This document shows, piece after piece, positions 8,833 to 17,011 of a DNA stretch of 64,000 nucleotides. The notes beneath the pieces were generated by a model, which saw only the letters and a program-made list of their open reading frames with translations, was not told the DNA's origin and did no database searches. Both the position numbers and the translations under genes were made by a program. Position 1 is the first letter of the stretch, and each line of letters starts with the position of its first letter. Source of the DNA: Methyloversatilis sp. (lineage in GTDB: Bacteria; Pseudomonadota; Gammaproteobacteria; Burkholderiales; Rhodocyclaceae). The DNA is taken from NCBI RefSeq assembly GCF_030696805.1, contig NZ_JAUYRO010000037.1, forward strand, positions 171,230 to 235,229, read 5' to 3'.

Positions 8833-9143
8833 GCCTTCGGGCACTGCGCGCAGCGCACCGCCCCACACCCTTCGAGTGCCTGCTTCAGCGCACACACCGA
8901 CCGCCGGCACGCCACGACAGGCACACCCTGCTCACGTGCCGCTTCGCGGAACGCTTTCATCACGTTGTGGCCGAGAAAATCCGTAAACAGGATGACCAAC
9001 TGTGTTCCGCCCGGCAGGCGCGGTGCGGAGCGCTGGTGCTTGGGTTCGCGCCCTGTGATGTGATGGCCGATCTTCAATCCGAATTCAGCCAGCACGTCCG
9101 GAATGTTTCCGAGCCGGTCGGCGCCCACGAGTACGGCATCCAT
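8808..9143 (-). CDS. DUF2325 domain protein with cysteine-rich C-terminal tail
   Basis: About 111 aa from ATG 9143 (MDAVLVGADRLGNIPDVL). This start has AAAGGA at a suitable distance, unlike the Met two codons earlier. The core fits DUF2325, a small Rossmann-like family of unknown role (LVILFTDFLGHNVMKAF, REQGVPVVACRRSVCALKQ). The tail holds four more cysteine or metal-type positions (GCGAVRCAQCP) beyond the family core. The gene begins 14 bp from a Fur-like palindrome and diverges from an iron-binding protein gene, so an iron-related role is inferred. No biochemical function is known to me. Confidence 0.75.
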   Translation of the reverse strand: MDAVLVGADRLGNIPDVLAEFGLKIGHHITGREPKHQRSAPRLPGGTQLVILFTDFLGHNVMKAFREAAREQGVPVVACRRSVCALKQALEGCGAVRCAQCPKAQRSAVAP

Positions 9144-9156
9144 GTGCATATCCTTT

Positions 9157-9173
9157 ATGAGAACAATTCTCAT
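9157..9173. promoter_or_regulatory. Fur-box-like operator between DUF2325 and iron-binding protein genes
   Basis: ATGAGAA-CAA-TTCTCAT is a perfect 7-3-7 inverted repeat. In the 19-bp window 9156-9174 it matches 15 of 19 positions of the usual AATGATAATnATTATCATT Fur consensus (hand comparison). It sits 14 bp before the DUF2325 start and about 130 bp before the FbpA-type gene. Repression under iron-replete conditions would fit both neighbours. Confidence 0.6.
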
Positions 9174-9184
9174 TCAAGATAGTT

Positions 9185-9211
9185 CAATTGCGAACTCTTT
9201 GCAATTGCGAA
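9185..9211. repeat. Direct repeat CAATTGCGAA x2 in the iron-regulated intergenic region
   Basis: CAATTGCGAA occurs at 9185-9194 and again at 9202-9211, 17 bp apart, and each contains the palindrome-like CAATTG core. The spacing is near 1.5 helical turns. This could be a second regulator site next to the Fur-like box; no regulator is recognised. Confidence 0.4.
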
Positions 9212-9301
9212 TCACTTCTGTTAAGTTTTCGTCGCCATCGGACGGGACGGATTCCCCGCCACCCTCCGCGTGTGCATGACCCGTACTTACTGGAGCTTTC
9301 G

Positions 9302-10330
9302 ATGATTTCCCGTCTGATCCGGCTGGCCACTGCCCTGGGTGCCAGCCTGCTGATTGCGCCCGCCGGCGCGCAGGACAAGGTGCTCAACCTCTACTCGGCT
9401 CGTCATTACCAGACCGACGAGGCGCTGTACGCAAACTTCACGCGCCAGACCGGCATCAAGATCAACCGCATCGAAGGCAAGGAAGAAGAACTGCTGGAGC
9501 GCATCCGCAACGAGGGCGCGAACAGCCCGGCCGACGTGTTCATCACGGTCGATGCATCACGTCTCGCCCAGGCCGACGGCTTCGGCCTGTTCGCGCCGGT
9601 CAAGTCGGCCGTGCTCGAAAGCCGCATCCCTGCGCATCTGCGCGACCCGGAGTCGCACTGGTTCGCCTTCTCCACCCGGGCGCGCGTCATCGTCTACAAC
9701 AAGCTGAAGCTGAAGGCGGCCGACGTGGCCAACTACGAAGATCTGGCCAAGCCTGCGCTCAAGGGCAAGGTGTGCTCGCGTTCCGGCGCGCACCCGTACA
9801 ACATTTCGCTCGGCGCAGCGCTGATCCAGCACATCGGCGAGGCAAAGACCGAAGAATGGGCGCGCGGCGTCGTGGCCAATTTTGCCCGCTCGCCCAAGGG
9901 CGGCGACACTGACCAGATCAAGGCGGTGGCGGCCGGCGAATGCGATGTGGCGGTGTCCAACACCTACTACCTCGTGCGGCTGCTGCGCTCGACCAAGCGC
10001 GAAGACCAGGCGTTGATGGAGAAGGTTGGCGTGGTGTGGCCGAACCAGTCGTCGTTCGGCACGCACATCAACGTGTCCGGTGGCGGCATGCTCAAGACCG
10101 CACCGAACAAGGATGCCGCGGTAAAATTCCTCGAGTATCTTGCCTCGGACGAAGCTCAGGCCTATTTCGCAGACGGCAACAACGAATGGCCTGTGGTGCC
10201 GTCGGTGCAGGTTTCGAATGCCGAACTGAAGTCGCTCGGCAGCTTCAAGGCCGACACGCTGAACGTCGGCGAACTGGCGAAGACGACCGCCCAGGCACAG
10301 AAAGTGTTCGACCGCGCCGGCTACCGCTGA
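9302..10330 (+). CDS. Periplasmic Fe(III) ABC transporter substrate-binding protein (FbpA/FutA type)
   Basis: A 342-aa protein with signal peptide (LATALGASLLIAPAGAQ|D) and ATG 9302 preceded by GGAG. It shows the class C ferric-binding fold: LNLYSARHYQTDEALYANFT near the N-terminus, ADVFITVDASRL, and the tyrosine dyad VSNTYYLVRL used to coordinate iron. It ends with AQKVFDRAGYR. It should deliver Fe(III) to an inner-membrane ABC permease, but no permease or ATPase gene lies beside it, so it is an orphan component here. A Fur-like box lies upstream and an intrinsic terminator follows. Confidence 0.92.
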   Translation: MISRLIRLATALGASLLIAPAGAQDKVLNLYSARHYQTDEALYANFTRQTGIKINRIEGKEEELLERIRNEGANSPADVFITVDASRLAQADGFGLFAPVKSAVLESRIPAHLRDPESHWFAFSTRARVIVYNKLKLKAADVANYEDLAKPALKGKVCSRSGAHPYNISLGAALIQHIGEAKTEEWARGVVANFARSPKGGDTDQIKAVAAGECDVAVSNTYYLVRLLRSTKREDQALMEKVGVVWPNQSSFGTHINVSGGGMLKTAPNKDAAVKFLEYLASDEAQAYFADGNNEWPVVPSVQVSNAELKSLGSFKADTLNVGELAKTTAQAQKVFDRAGYR

Positions 10331-10350
10331 ACACGTCCGCGCAGTACGAG

Positions 10351-10374
10351 GCCCCGCCAGCGGCGGGGCTTTTT
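10351..10374 (+). terminator. Intrinsic terminator after the iron-binding protein gene
   Basis: GCCCCGCC (10351-10358), loop AGC, GGCGGGGC (10362-10369), then five Ts. This is a canonical rho-independent terminator 21 bp after the stop codon at 10330. Confidence 0.85.
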
Positions 10375-10429
10375 CATTTGTGTGACACGCACCGATAGAA
10401 TCCCCACGTCACCCCTCTGCGCCCTTCCC

Positions 10430-10768
10430 ATGCTTGCCTCGCTCACGCTGTTGCTCGTGTTCCAGCTGATCGGCGAAACCGTCGTGCAGTGGCTGCGCCT
10501 GCCGGTGCCCGGACCGGTGCTGGGCATGCTGCTGCTGTTTGCCGCGCTGGTGCTTCGTGGCGAGGTGCCCGTGGCACTGCGCGACACGGCCAATGGCCTG
10601 CTGCAGCACCTGTCGCTGCTGTTCGTGCCGGCTGGCGTCGGCGTCATGACCCATCTGGCTCTGCTGGCGACCGCCTGGCTGCCGATCAGCGTCGCCATCC
10701 TGCTCAGCACTGCCGTCACGCTTCTGGTCACCGCCTTCGTCATGCGCGCCGCCGCCCGTCAACGATGA
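10430..10768 (+). CDS. lrgA: LrgA/CidA family membrane protein
   Basis: About 112 aa with four hydrophobic segments and the LrgA/CidA signature LPVPGPVLGMLLLF followed by LFVPAGVGVMTHL. Start ATG 10430 (MLASLTLLLVFQLIGE) was preferred because the upstream GTG-start extension is polar. No strong RBS is visible. The family forms holin-like or export complexes; some homologues move pyruvate or glycolate with LrgB partners. It overlaps the lrgB start by ATGA, so the pair is translationally coupled. Confidence 0.9.
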   Translation: MLASLTLLLVFQLIGETVVQWLRLPVPGPVLGMLLLFAALVLRGEVPVALRDTANGLLQHLSLLFVPAGVGVMTHLALLATAWLPISVAILLSTAVTLLVTAFVMRAAARQR

Positions 10769-11484
10769 ACCCGGAACTGCGCGAACTGTGGGTCTATCTA
10801 TCGACCTCGCCGCTGCTCGGGCTGACGCTGACGCTGCTCGCCTACCAGCTGGCGTACGCGATCTACGTGAAACTGGGGTCGCATCCGCTGGCCAATCCGG
10901 TCGCCATTGCGGTGGCGCTCATCGTGGCCATCCTGTCTTTCACCGGCACACCCTATGCGATCTATTTCGAGGGCGCGCAGTTCGTGCACTTCCTGCTCGG
11001 CCCGGCCACCGTAGCGCTGGCGGTGCCGCTGTACGCGCAGTGGCCGCGGCTGAAGAAGCTGTTCGGCGCATCGATGCTGGCGCTCGTCACCGGGTCGGTG
11101 GTGTCGGTCGTGTCGGTGTGGCTGATCGCCGAAGCCTTCGGCGCCAGCGATCAGGTGCTGCGTTCGCTGGCGCCGAAGTCGGTCACCTCGCCGATCGGCA
11201 TGGGCATTTCGGAAAAGATCGGCGGGCTGCCATCGCTGACTGCGGTGCTGATCATGCTGACCGGCATCGTCGGGGCGGTCATCGGCCCGGCGCTGCTGAA
11301 GGCGACCGGCACGCAGGACGATGCGATGCGCGGCTTCGCGATCGGCATCAGTGCGCACGGCATCGGCACCGCGCGCGCCTTCCAGATCAGTGAAACGGCA
11401 GGCGCCTTTTCGGCGCTTGCAATGGGGTTGAACGGCGTCGTCACATCCATCGTGGTGCCGCTTCTCGTGCATGGCCTGGCTTGA
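10765..11484 (+). CDS. lrgB: LrgB/CidB family membrane protein
   Basis: A 239-aa hydrophobic protein, ATG 10765 overlapping the lrgA stop. The LrgB family is shown by [35 protein letters not shown], the conserved [18 protein letters not shown], and [18 protein letters not shown]. About seven membrane segments are visible. Together with LrgA it probably forms an inner-membrane complex linked to cell lysis control or to overflow-metabolite transport. The substrate is not decidable from sequence. Confidence 0.93.
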   Translation: MNPELRELWVYLSTSPLLGLTLTLLAYQLAYAIYVKLGSHPLANPVAIAVALIVAILSFTGTPYAIYFEGAQFVHFLLGPATVALAVPLYAQWPRLKKLFGASMLALVTGSVVSVVSVWLIAEAFGASDQVLRSLAPKSVTSPIGMGISEKIGGLPSLTAVLIMLTGIVGAVIGPALLKATGTQDDAMRGFAIGISAHGIGTARAFQISETAGAFSALAMGLNGVVTSIVVPLLVHGLA

Positions 11485-11591
11485 CGTGGGTCTGCCTGAG
11501 CACGCTCGACTTGCGCCATACTTGTTGCCCCGCGGACTGGCGCCCCCGTCCGCCCCCGGCGTTGAGCCGGCCACTTTCAGCAAAGCAGCAG

Positions 11592-12281
11592 ATGAACTCG
11601 CATTCCAGTGAAAAGAAGTACCGCGCCATCGGCCAGTTGCCGCAGGCCGACGCGGCCGGCCAGAGTGCGGCCGAGGCCTCCGCAGGCAGCAGTCCGACCA
11701 CCGTTTCGGGCATCACCTGCCGCCTGCCGACCCGCTACGGCGAGTTCGCCCTGCATGGCTACGCCGACCCGGCGACCGGGCTGGAACATGTTGCGCTGAC
11801 GCTGGGCGACTTTTCCGACGGCGCTCCGGTGCTGCTGCGCCTGCACTCGGAGTGCCTGACCGGCGACACGCTTTTCAGCCTGCGCTGCGACTGCGGCCCG
11901 CAACTCGAAGCATCGCTGCGCGCCATCGCCAGCGAAGGGCGCGGCGCACTCGTGTATCTGCGGCAGGAAGGCCGCGGCATCGGCCTGATCAACAAGATCC
12001 GCGCCTACGCGCTGCAGGACACTGGCGCCGACACCGTAGACGCCAACCGCATGCTGGGCTTCGCCGACGACGCACGCGACTACCGTTTCGCCGCGCACAT
12101 CGTGCAGAGCCTGGGCATCCGCCAGGCCCGCCTGCTGACCAACAACCCGCTCAAAGTGCGCGCGCTCGAAGCGCAGCAGGTCGAAGTGATCGAACGCATT
12201 CCGCTGCACGCCGGCGCCAATCCGATGAATCACCGCTATCTGTCCACCAAGGCCCAACGCATGGGTCACCTGCAGGATTGA
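11592..12281 (+). CDS. ribA: GTP cyclohydrolase II
   Basis: A 229-aa protein with the RibA core: [21 protein letters not shown] containing the three zinc-ligand cysteines, [20 protein letters not shown] with the catalytic arginine region, [11 protein letters not shown], and [13 protein letters not shown]. It opens GTP to 2,5-diamino-6-ribosylamino-pyrimidinone phosphate, the first step of riboflavin synthesis. ATG 11592 was chosen; the N-terminal about 30 residues are extra compared with the shorter enterobacterial enzyme. There is no DHBP synthase fusion. A methyltransferase gene follows after 19 bp. Confidence 0.93.
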   Translation: MNSHSSEKKYRAIGQLPQADAAGQSAAEASAGSSPTTVSGITCRLPTRYGEFALHGYADPATGLEHVALTLGDFSDGAPVLLRLHSECLTGDTLFSLRCDCGPQLEASLRAIASEGRGALVYLRQEGRGIGLINKIRAYALQDTGADTVDANRMLGFADDARDYRFAAHIVQSLGIRQARLLTNNPLKVRALEAQQVEVIERIPLHAGANPMNHRYLSTKAQRMGHLQD

Positions 12282-12300
12282 TGACAACCTACCCGCCCTC

Positions 12301-12939
12301 ATGAGCCACATAGATGCGCAGGACTTCTGGTCAGACAAGTACCGCGCCGCCGGCGAGGCCTATCTTTTCGGCACCGCGCCGAACCGCTTCCTGCAGTCGC
12401 AGTCCTCACTGCTGGTACCCGGTCAGCGCGCGCTGAGCATCGCCGACGGCGAAGGCCGCAATGCCGTCTGGCTGGCCGAACGGGGGCTGGACGTGACGGC
12501 GACCGAACTGTCGCCGGTCGCACTCGACAAGGCGCAAACACTCGCCGCGGCGCGCGGCGTCAGCGTCGATTTCGCGCTGGCCGACGCGCTCTGCTGGACC
12601 TATCCGGACGAAGCTTTCGATCTGGTGGTCGGCGTCTTCATCCAGTTCGCCGCGCCGGACGAGCGACGCACCCTGTTCGACAACATGAAGAAGACGCTCC
12701 GGCCGGGCGGGCACATCGTGCTGCAGGGCTACACGCCCAGGCAGCTCGACTACGGCACCGGCGGACCTTCGGCGGTAGAAAACCTCTACACCGTCGCACT
12801 GCTGCGCGAGGCCTTCGGCGACTTCGAACTGGAGTGCCTGCAGGAGTATGAATCGGAGCTGGACGAAGGCCTCGCGCATCGCGGGCATTCGGCACTGATC
12901 GGGATGGTGGCGAAGAAAAGGCTGGCAACCCAGCCATGA
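12301..12939 (+). CDS. Class I SAM-dependent methyltransferase
   Basis: A 212-aa protein. Motif I is ALSIADGEGRNAVWLAERG with the next acidic residue in DVTATELSPVALDKA; DFALADALCWTYPDEAFDLVVGVFIQF is motif II/III, and MKKTLRPGGHIVLQGY is post-III. It resembles the TehB/UbiE-like small methyltransferases. The substrate is not evident. It sits 19 bp after ribA in the same direction, so co-transcription is likely, and it is convergent with the tRNA-Leu gene. Confidence 0.85.
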   Translation: MSHIDAQDFWSDKYRAAGEAYLFGTAPNRFLQSQSSLLVPGQRALSIADGEGRNAVWLAERGLDVTATELSPVALDKAQTLAAARGVSVDFALADALCWTYPDEAFDLVVGVFIQFAAPDERRTLFDNMKKTLRPGGHIVLQGYTPRQLDYGTGGPSAVENLYTVALLREAFGDFELECLQEYESELDEGLAHRGHSALIGMVAKKRLATQP

Positions 12940-12965
12940 CAACTCAGCCGGCCTGGCCGGCCGGC

Positions 12966-13050
12966 TGGTGCCCAGGAAGGGACTCGAACCCCCACGCCTC
13001 GCGGCGCCAGAACCTAAATCTGGTGCGTCTACCAATTTCGCCACCTGGGC
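12966..13050 (-). tRNA. tRNA-Leu (anticodon UAG)
   Basis: The reverse strand folds as an 85-nt class II tRNA: acceptor GCCCAGG pairing with CCTGGGC, D-arm with GGTAGACGC, anticodon stem CCAGA/TCTGG around TTTAGGT (anticodon TAG), a long variable arm CGCCGCGAGGCG, T-arm GGGGGTTCGAGTCCC-like, and an encoded CCA end (12966-12968). A TAGAAT -10-like box lies at 13062-13067 on the same strand. Confidence 0.95.
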
Positions 13051-13110
13051 AGGCGGCACGGATTCTATCAGGCGGGGCCGGTGACACGCGCCCGGTATAC
13101 TCCGCCACCC

Positions 13111-13944
13111 ATGTCGGTCGAACACTACGAAAACTTTCCGGTCGCGTCGAAGCTGATGCCGCCCGCGCTGCGCGAACCGGTCGCCGCGATCTACTGGTTC
13201 GCCCGCCATGCGGACGATCTGGCGGACGAAGGCGACGCCGCGCCCGAAGCGAGGCTGGCCGCGCTCGAACTGTGCCGCGAACAATTGCGCATCATCGAGC
13301 ACGGTGGCGAGCCGGACGACGTCATCCATCGCCGACTCGCGCGTACGGTGCGCCAGTGGTCGCTGCCACTGCCGCTGTTCCATGACCTGCTCGACGCCTT
13401 CGCACAGGACGTGGTGCAGACGCGCTACGCCAGCCATGCGGAACTGCTCGACTACTGCCGCCGCTCGGCCAACCCGATCGGCCGTCTGCTGCTGTGCCTG
13501 TACAAGGTGGACGACGCCGCAAGCCTGGCGCAGTCGGACGCCATCTGCAGTGCCCTGCAACTGATCAACCACTGGCAGGACGTGGCGATCGACTGGCGCA
13601 AGAATCCGGATGGCATCCCGCCCGGCCGCATCTACATTCCGCAGGACGCGCTGGCGCGTTTCGGCGTGACCGAAGCGCATCTGGCGCAGTCGACCTGCGA
13701 CACCGCCTTCCGTGCATTGATGAAACACCTGGTCGATGACGCGCGCGCGCTGATGCGCTCCGGTATGCCGCTGGCCCGCACGCTGCCCGGGCGCACCGGC
13801 TGGGAACTGCGCCTGGTCGTGCAGGGCGGGCTGCGCATTTTGCAGCGCATCGAGCAGGTCGATTACGATGTATTCCGGCACCGCCCGAAACTGGGCCGTG
13901 CCGACTGGCCCGTGATCGGGTGGAAAGCCCTGAATTACCCATGA
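13111..13944 (+). CDS. hpnC: HpnC, squalene synthase-like enzyme (hydroxysqualene synthase)
   Basis: A 277-aa trans-isoprenyl synthase. The first Asp-rich motif is WFARHADDLADEGD, and the second is LINHWQDVAIDWRKNPDGIP followed by GRIYIPQ. In the HpnCDE route HpnD makes presqualene diphosphate, HpnC converts it to hydroxysqualene, and HpnE reduces that to squalene for hopanoids. ATG 13111 lies only about 9 bp after a TATACT -10-like element (13096-13101), so the transcript may have a very short leader. hpnC overlaps hpnD by ATGA. A squalene-hopene cyclase gene is not in the window. Confidence 0.93.
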   Translation: MSVEHYENFPVASKLMPPALREPVAAIYWFARHADDLADEGDAAPEARLAALELCREQLRIIEHGGEPDDVIHRRLARTVRQWSLPLPLFHDLLDAFAQDVVQTRYASHAELLDYCRRSANPIGRLLLCLYKVDDAASLAQSDAICSALQLINHWQDVAIDWRKNPDGIPPGRIYIPQDALARFGVTEAHLAQSTCDTAFRALMKHLVDDARALMRSGMPLARTLPGRTGWELRLVVQGGLRILQRIEQVDYDVFRHRPKLGRADWPVIGWKALNYP

Positions 13945-14774
13945 CACCCGACGAATACTGTCAGGACCGCGCCGCAAAGAGCGGCTCGTCCTTCTACTAC
14001 AGCTTCCTCTTCCTGCCGCCGCCGCGCCGCCGCGCCATCACCGCGCTGTACGCCTTCTGCCGCGAAATCGACGACGTGGTCGACGAAACCAGTGACATCA
14101 GCCTCGCGCGCACCCAGCTCGCCTGGTGGCGCACCCAGGTCGCCGCCTGCTTCGACGGCACGCCGGAACATCCGGTCTGCCTGGCGCTGATCCCGGCCAT
14201 CCGCGAATTCAGCCTGCCGCGCGAGCAGCTGCTGGAAATCATCGACGGCATGGAGATGGATCTCGACCAGTCGCGCTATCTCGACTTCAAGGGCCTGCAG
14301 CTGTACTGCTACCGCGTCGCGTCGGTCGTGGGGCTGCTGGCGGCGCAGATCTTCGGCAGCACGCAGCGCGAAACACAGAAGTACGCGCACGATCTGGGTA
14401 TCGCCTTCCAGCTCACCAACATCATCCGCGACGTCGGCGAAGACGCGCGGCGCGGCCGCATCTACCTGCCGGTCGATGAACTGCAGCGCTTCAACGTGCG
14501 CGCCGCCGACATCCTGAACGCACGCTACAGCGACGAATTCCGGCAACTGATGGAATTCCAGATCGGCCGTGCCCGGCACTACTACGAACAGGCCATGTCC
14601 GCCCTGCCGGCGGTCGACCGCGCATCGCAGCGGCCCGGTCTGGTGATGGCGGCGATCTACCGCACATTGCTTGACGAGATCGAGCGTGACGGCTGCCGCG
14701 TGCTCGACCGGCGCATCGCCCTGACGCCGGTGCGCAAGCTGTGGCTGGCCTGGAAAACGTGGCTGCGCAGTTGA
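13941..14774 (+). CDS. hpnD: HpnD, presqualene diphosphate synthase
   Basis: A 277-aa squalene/phytoene synthase family protein. It has SSFYYSFLFLPPPRRRAI, the Asp-rich motif FCREIDDVVDE, and the second motif TNIIRDVGEDARRGRIYLP. It condenses two farnesyl diphosphates to presqualene diphosphate. Start ATG 13941 overlaps the hpnC stop. hpnE follows with a second overlap, so the three genes form a compact operon. Confidence 0.94.
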   Translation: MTPDEYCQDRAAKSGSSFYYSFLFLPPPRRRAITALYAFCREIDDVVDETSDISLARTQLAWWRTQVAACFDGTPEHPVCLALIPAIREFSLPREQLLEIIDGMEMDLDQSRYLDFKGLQLYCYRVASVVGLLAAQIFGSTQRETQKYAHDLGIAFQLTNIIRDVGEDARRGRIYLPVDELQRFNVRAADILNARYSDEFRQLMEFQIGRARHYYEQAMSALPAVDRASQRPGLVMAAIYRTLLDEIERDGCRVLDRRIALTPVRKLWLAWKTWLRS

Positions 14775-16039
14775 ACGCGGACCGGCCAGCGGTCGCCATC
14801 GTCGGCGCCGGCTGGGCCGGGCTGGCCTGCGCGGTCGAATGCGTGGCGCGCGGTGTGCGCCCGGTGGTGTTCGAGGCGGCGCCGCAGGTCGGTGGGCGCG
14901 CGCGCGCGGTCGAGCTCGACGGTCTGGCGCTGGACAACGGTCAGCACATCCTGATCGGCGGCTATGTCGACACGCTGGCGATGATGCGCACCGTCGGCGC
15001 CAACCCGGACGTGCTGTTCGACCGTCTGCCGCTGTCGCTGCGCTTCACCGACGGTTTCGAACTGCGTGCCCGCTCCGGCTCGCCCTGGGCGCAGGCGGTC
15101 GCCTTCATGACCTGCCCCGGTCTGACCTGGGGCGACCGGCTGGCCGCGATGCGGCTGATGGCGGCGATCCGCCGTGCGCCACCCGCCGACGAAACCGTGA
15201 CGCAGATGCTTGCGCGCACACGCCAGACCGCCACCAATGTGCGCTACCTGTGGGCTCCGCTGTGCATCGCCGCGCTGAACACCGGGCTCGACGACGCGAG
15301 TGCGCGCGTGTTCGCCCAGGTGCTGCGCGACACGCTGCTCGGGCGCGCGGGCGCGTCCGACGTGCTGCTGCCGCGCACCGATCTGGGACAGCTTTTTCCC
15401 GCACCGGCCGCTGCCTGGCTGACACGGCAAGGCGGTCAGGTGCGCGTGGGCGAGCGGGTGCGGGCGATCACGCCGCATGCGGAGGGCTTCGCGCTCGATG
15501 TCGCCGGCGCCACGCAGGTGTTTGCACAGGTCGTCGTCGCCACCAGCCCGCACCATGTGCCGGCGCTGATCGGCGCCCTGCCGGGCACCGAGCGCATCGC
15601 GGCCGAAATCACCTCCCTCGCCTACGAACAGGTCACCACCGTGTTTGCCGACTTCGGCGAAGGCGCTCGCCTGCCGCAGGCCATGATGGGTTTTGCCGAC
15701 GGCGTGCCACACTGGATTTTCGACCGCGGCGCGCTGGGCGGGCCGCCCGGCCTGATGGCCTGCGTGGTATCGGCCGCCGACGCGGCGCGCGACGACACCG
15801 AGCGCGCCGTCATCGACGCGGTGCGTCGCGCCTTTGCGTCGCTGCCCGAACCGCGCCGCGTGCGCACGCTGACCGACCGCCGCGCCACCTTCCGCTGCAC
15901 GCCGGGCCGCACAGCCATCGTGCAGCCGGCCGACCCGCGGCTGGCGCTGGCCGGCGACTACCTGCTGCCGCTTTATCCGGCGACGCTGGAATCGGCGGTG
16001 CGCAGCGGTATTGCCGCCGCCCGACGCTTGGCCGGCTGA
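14771..16039 (+). CDS. hpnE: HpnE, hydroxysqualene dehydroxylase (FAD amine-oxidase fold)
   Basis: A flavoprotein of about 422 aa beginning with the Rossmann dinucleotide motif AVAIVGAGWAGLACAVE, then EAAPQVGGRARAVELDGLALDNG. It ends with GDYLLPLYPATLESAVRSGIAAA, the usual FAD-binding C-terminus. The TTG at 14771 overlaps the hpnD stop (TTGA) and puts the Rossmann motif a few residues from the N-terminus; GTG 14741 would add ten residues. Neither has a strong RBS. It completes the HpnCDE squalene route. Confidence 0.9.
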   Translation: MNADRPAVAIVGAGWAGLACAVECVARGVRPVVFEAAPQVGGRARAVELDGLALDNGQHILIGGYVDTLAMMRTVGANPDVLFDRLPLSLRFTDGFELRARSGSPWAQAVAFMTCPGLTWGDRLAAMRLMAAIRRAPPADETVTQMLARTRQTATNVRYLWAPLCIAALNTGLDDASARVFAQVLRDTLLGRAGASDVLLPRTDLGQLFPAPAAAWLTRQGGQVRVGERVRAITPHAEGFALDVAGATQVFAQVVVATSPHHVPALIGALPGTERIAAEITSLAYEQVTTVFADFGEGARLPQAMMGFADGVPHWIFDRGALGGPPGLMACVVSAADAARDDTERAVIDAVRRAFASLPEPRRVRTLTDRRATFRCTPGRTAIVQPADPRLALAGDYLLPLYPATLESAVRSGIAAARRLAG

Positions 16040-16046
16040 CGCAGGC

Positions 16047-16970
16047 ATGACGATGCGCGACGGCGTCATCGCCCTGCTGCTCGCGCTGACGCTGACCGGC
16101 CCGGTGAGCGGGCAGCCGGCAGGCCCCGCGCCGTTCAGTTTCGCCGCCTGGGGCGACGTGCCGTACAGCCGGGTCGAGCGCGACAAGGCGCGCGACATGC
16201 TGGCTGAACAGGCCGCGCTGCCCCTGGCCTTTTCGATCCACATCGGCGACATCAAGAGCGGCAGCAGCCTGTGCGACGACGCCACGTTCGCCGACCGGCA
16301 GGCCTTGCTCGACGGCTCGACCCACCCGCTCATCCTGCTGGCCGGCGACAACGAGTGGACCGACTGCGCGCGCGCATCGGCCGGCGGCTTTGCGCCGCAC
16401 GAGCGGCTGGATGCGCTGCGCGCGCGCTTCTTCGCCACCGGCGAATCCTTGGGCCAGCGCCGACTCGCGCTGACGCGGCAGGACTGCTGTGCGGAAAACG
16501 TGCGCTGGTCGCATCAGGGCGTGCTGTTCGCCACGCTCAATGTGTCCGGCAGCGCGCTGCCACCTGGCCCACGCAGCGCTCAGCTCGAAGCCGCAACGCT
16601 GCAGTGGCTGGACGACATCTTCACGCAGGCGCAGACGGGCGGCGCCCAGGCGCTGGTGATCGCCTTCCATGGCAATCCGGCGTTCGCCGATCACGCGAAG
16701 GGATCGCCGCGCCCGCGTTACCGCTCGCTGCTCGACCGCCTGGCCATCGGCGCGGCCCGCTACGCGCGCCCGGTGCTGCTGATCCATGGCGACACGCACC
16801 GTTACCGGGTGGACCAGCCGCTGCACGACCCGCGCAGCGGCGCCGTGCTCGACAACGTGATGCGCCTGGAAACGCACGGTTCCCCATGGCTGGGCTGGAC
16901 TCTGGTGAATGTAAATCCGGCCGCCACGCTACCTTTCAGCTTCGAACCGCGACCTCAGTGGCTGGACTGA
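16047..16970 (+). CDS. Secreted metallophosphoesterase-like protein
   Basis: A 307-aa protein with a signal peptide (MTMRDGVIALLLALTLTGP, cleavage near VSG|Q). Calcineurin-like elements are visible: FAAWGDVPYSR, IHIGDIKSG, LLAGDNEWTDC (GDNE-type), AFHGNP and LIHGDTHRYR. These give Asp/His/Asn metal ligands of a dinuclear centre, so a periplasmic phosphoesterase is likely. The start is 7 bp after hpnE, so it may be in the hopanoid operon; any link to lipid phosphate removal is inference. Its stop codon lies inside a 13-bp tandem repeat. Confidence 0.8.
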   Translation: MTMRDGVIALLLALTLTGPVSGQPAGPAPFSFAAWGDVPYSRVERDKARDMLAEQAALPLAFSIHIGDIKSGSSLCDDATFADRQALLDGSTHPLILLAGDNEWTDCARASAGGFAPHERLDALRARFFATGESLGQRRLALTRQDCCAENVRWSHQGVLFATLNVSGSALPPGPRSAQLEAATLQWLDDIFTQAQTGGAQALVIAFHGNPAFADHAKGSPRPRYRSLLDRLAIGAARYARPVLLIHGDTHRYRVDQPLHDPRSGAVLDNVMRLETHGSPWLGWTLVNVNPAATLPFSFEPRPQWLD

Positions 16971-16996
16971 GTGGCTGGACTGAGTGGCTGGATTGA
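16958..16996 (+). repeat. 13-bp tandem repeat, three copies, spanning a stop codon
   Basis: GTGGCTGGACTGA occurs at 16958-16970 and 16971-16983, then GTGGCTGGATTGA at 16984-16996. The unit contains the gene's final codons and its stop, so each copy carries its own TGA; the 13-nt unit shifts frame at each step. It looks like a recent slippage duplication. Confidence 0.9.
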
Positions 16997-17011
16997 CCGG
17001 GCCGGACCGGC

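Noticed and set aside
11481..11591. N-terminal extension of ribA
   Set aside because: The extension has no RibA homology and overlaps the lrgB stop; ATG 11592 gives the usual protein.
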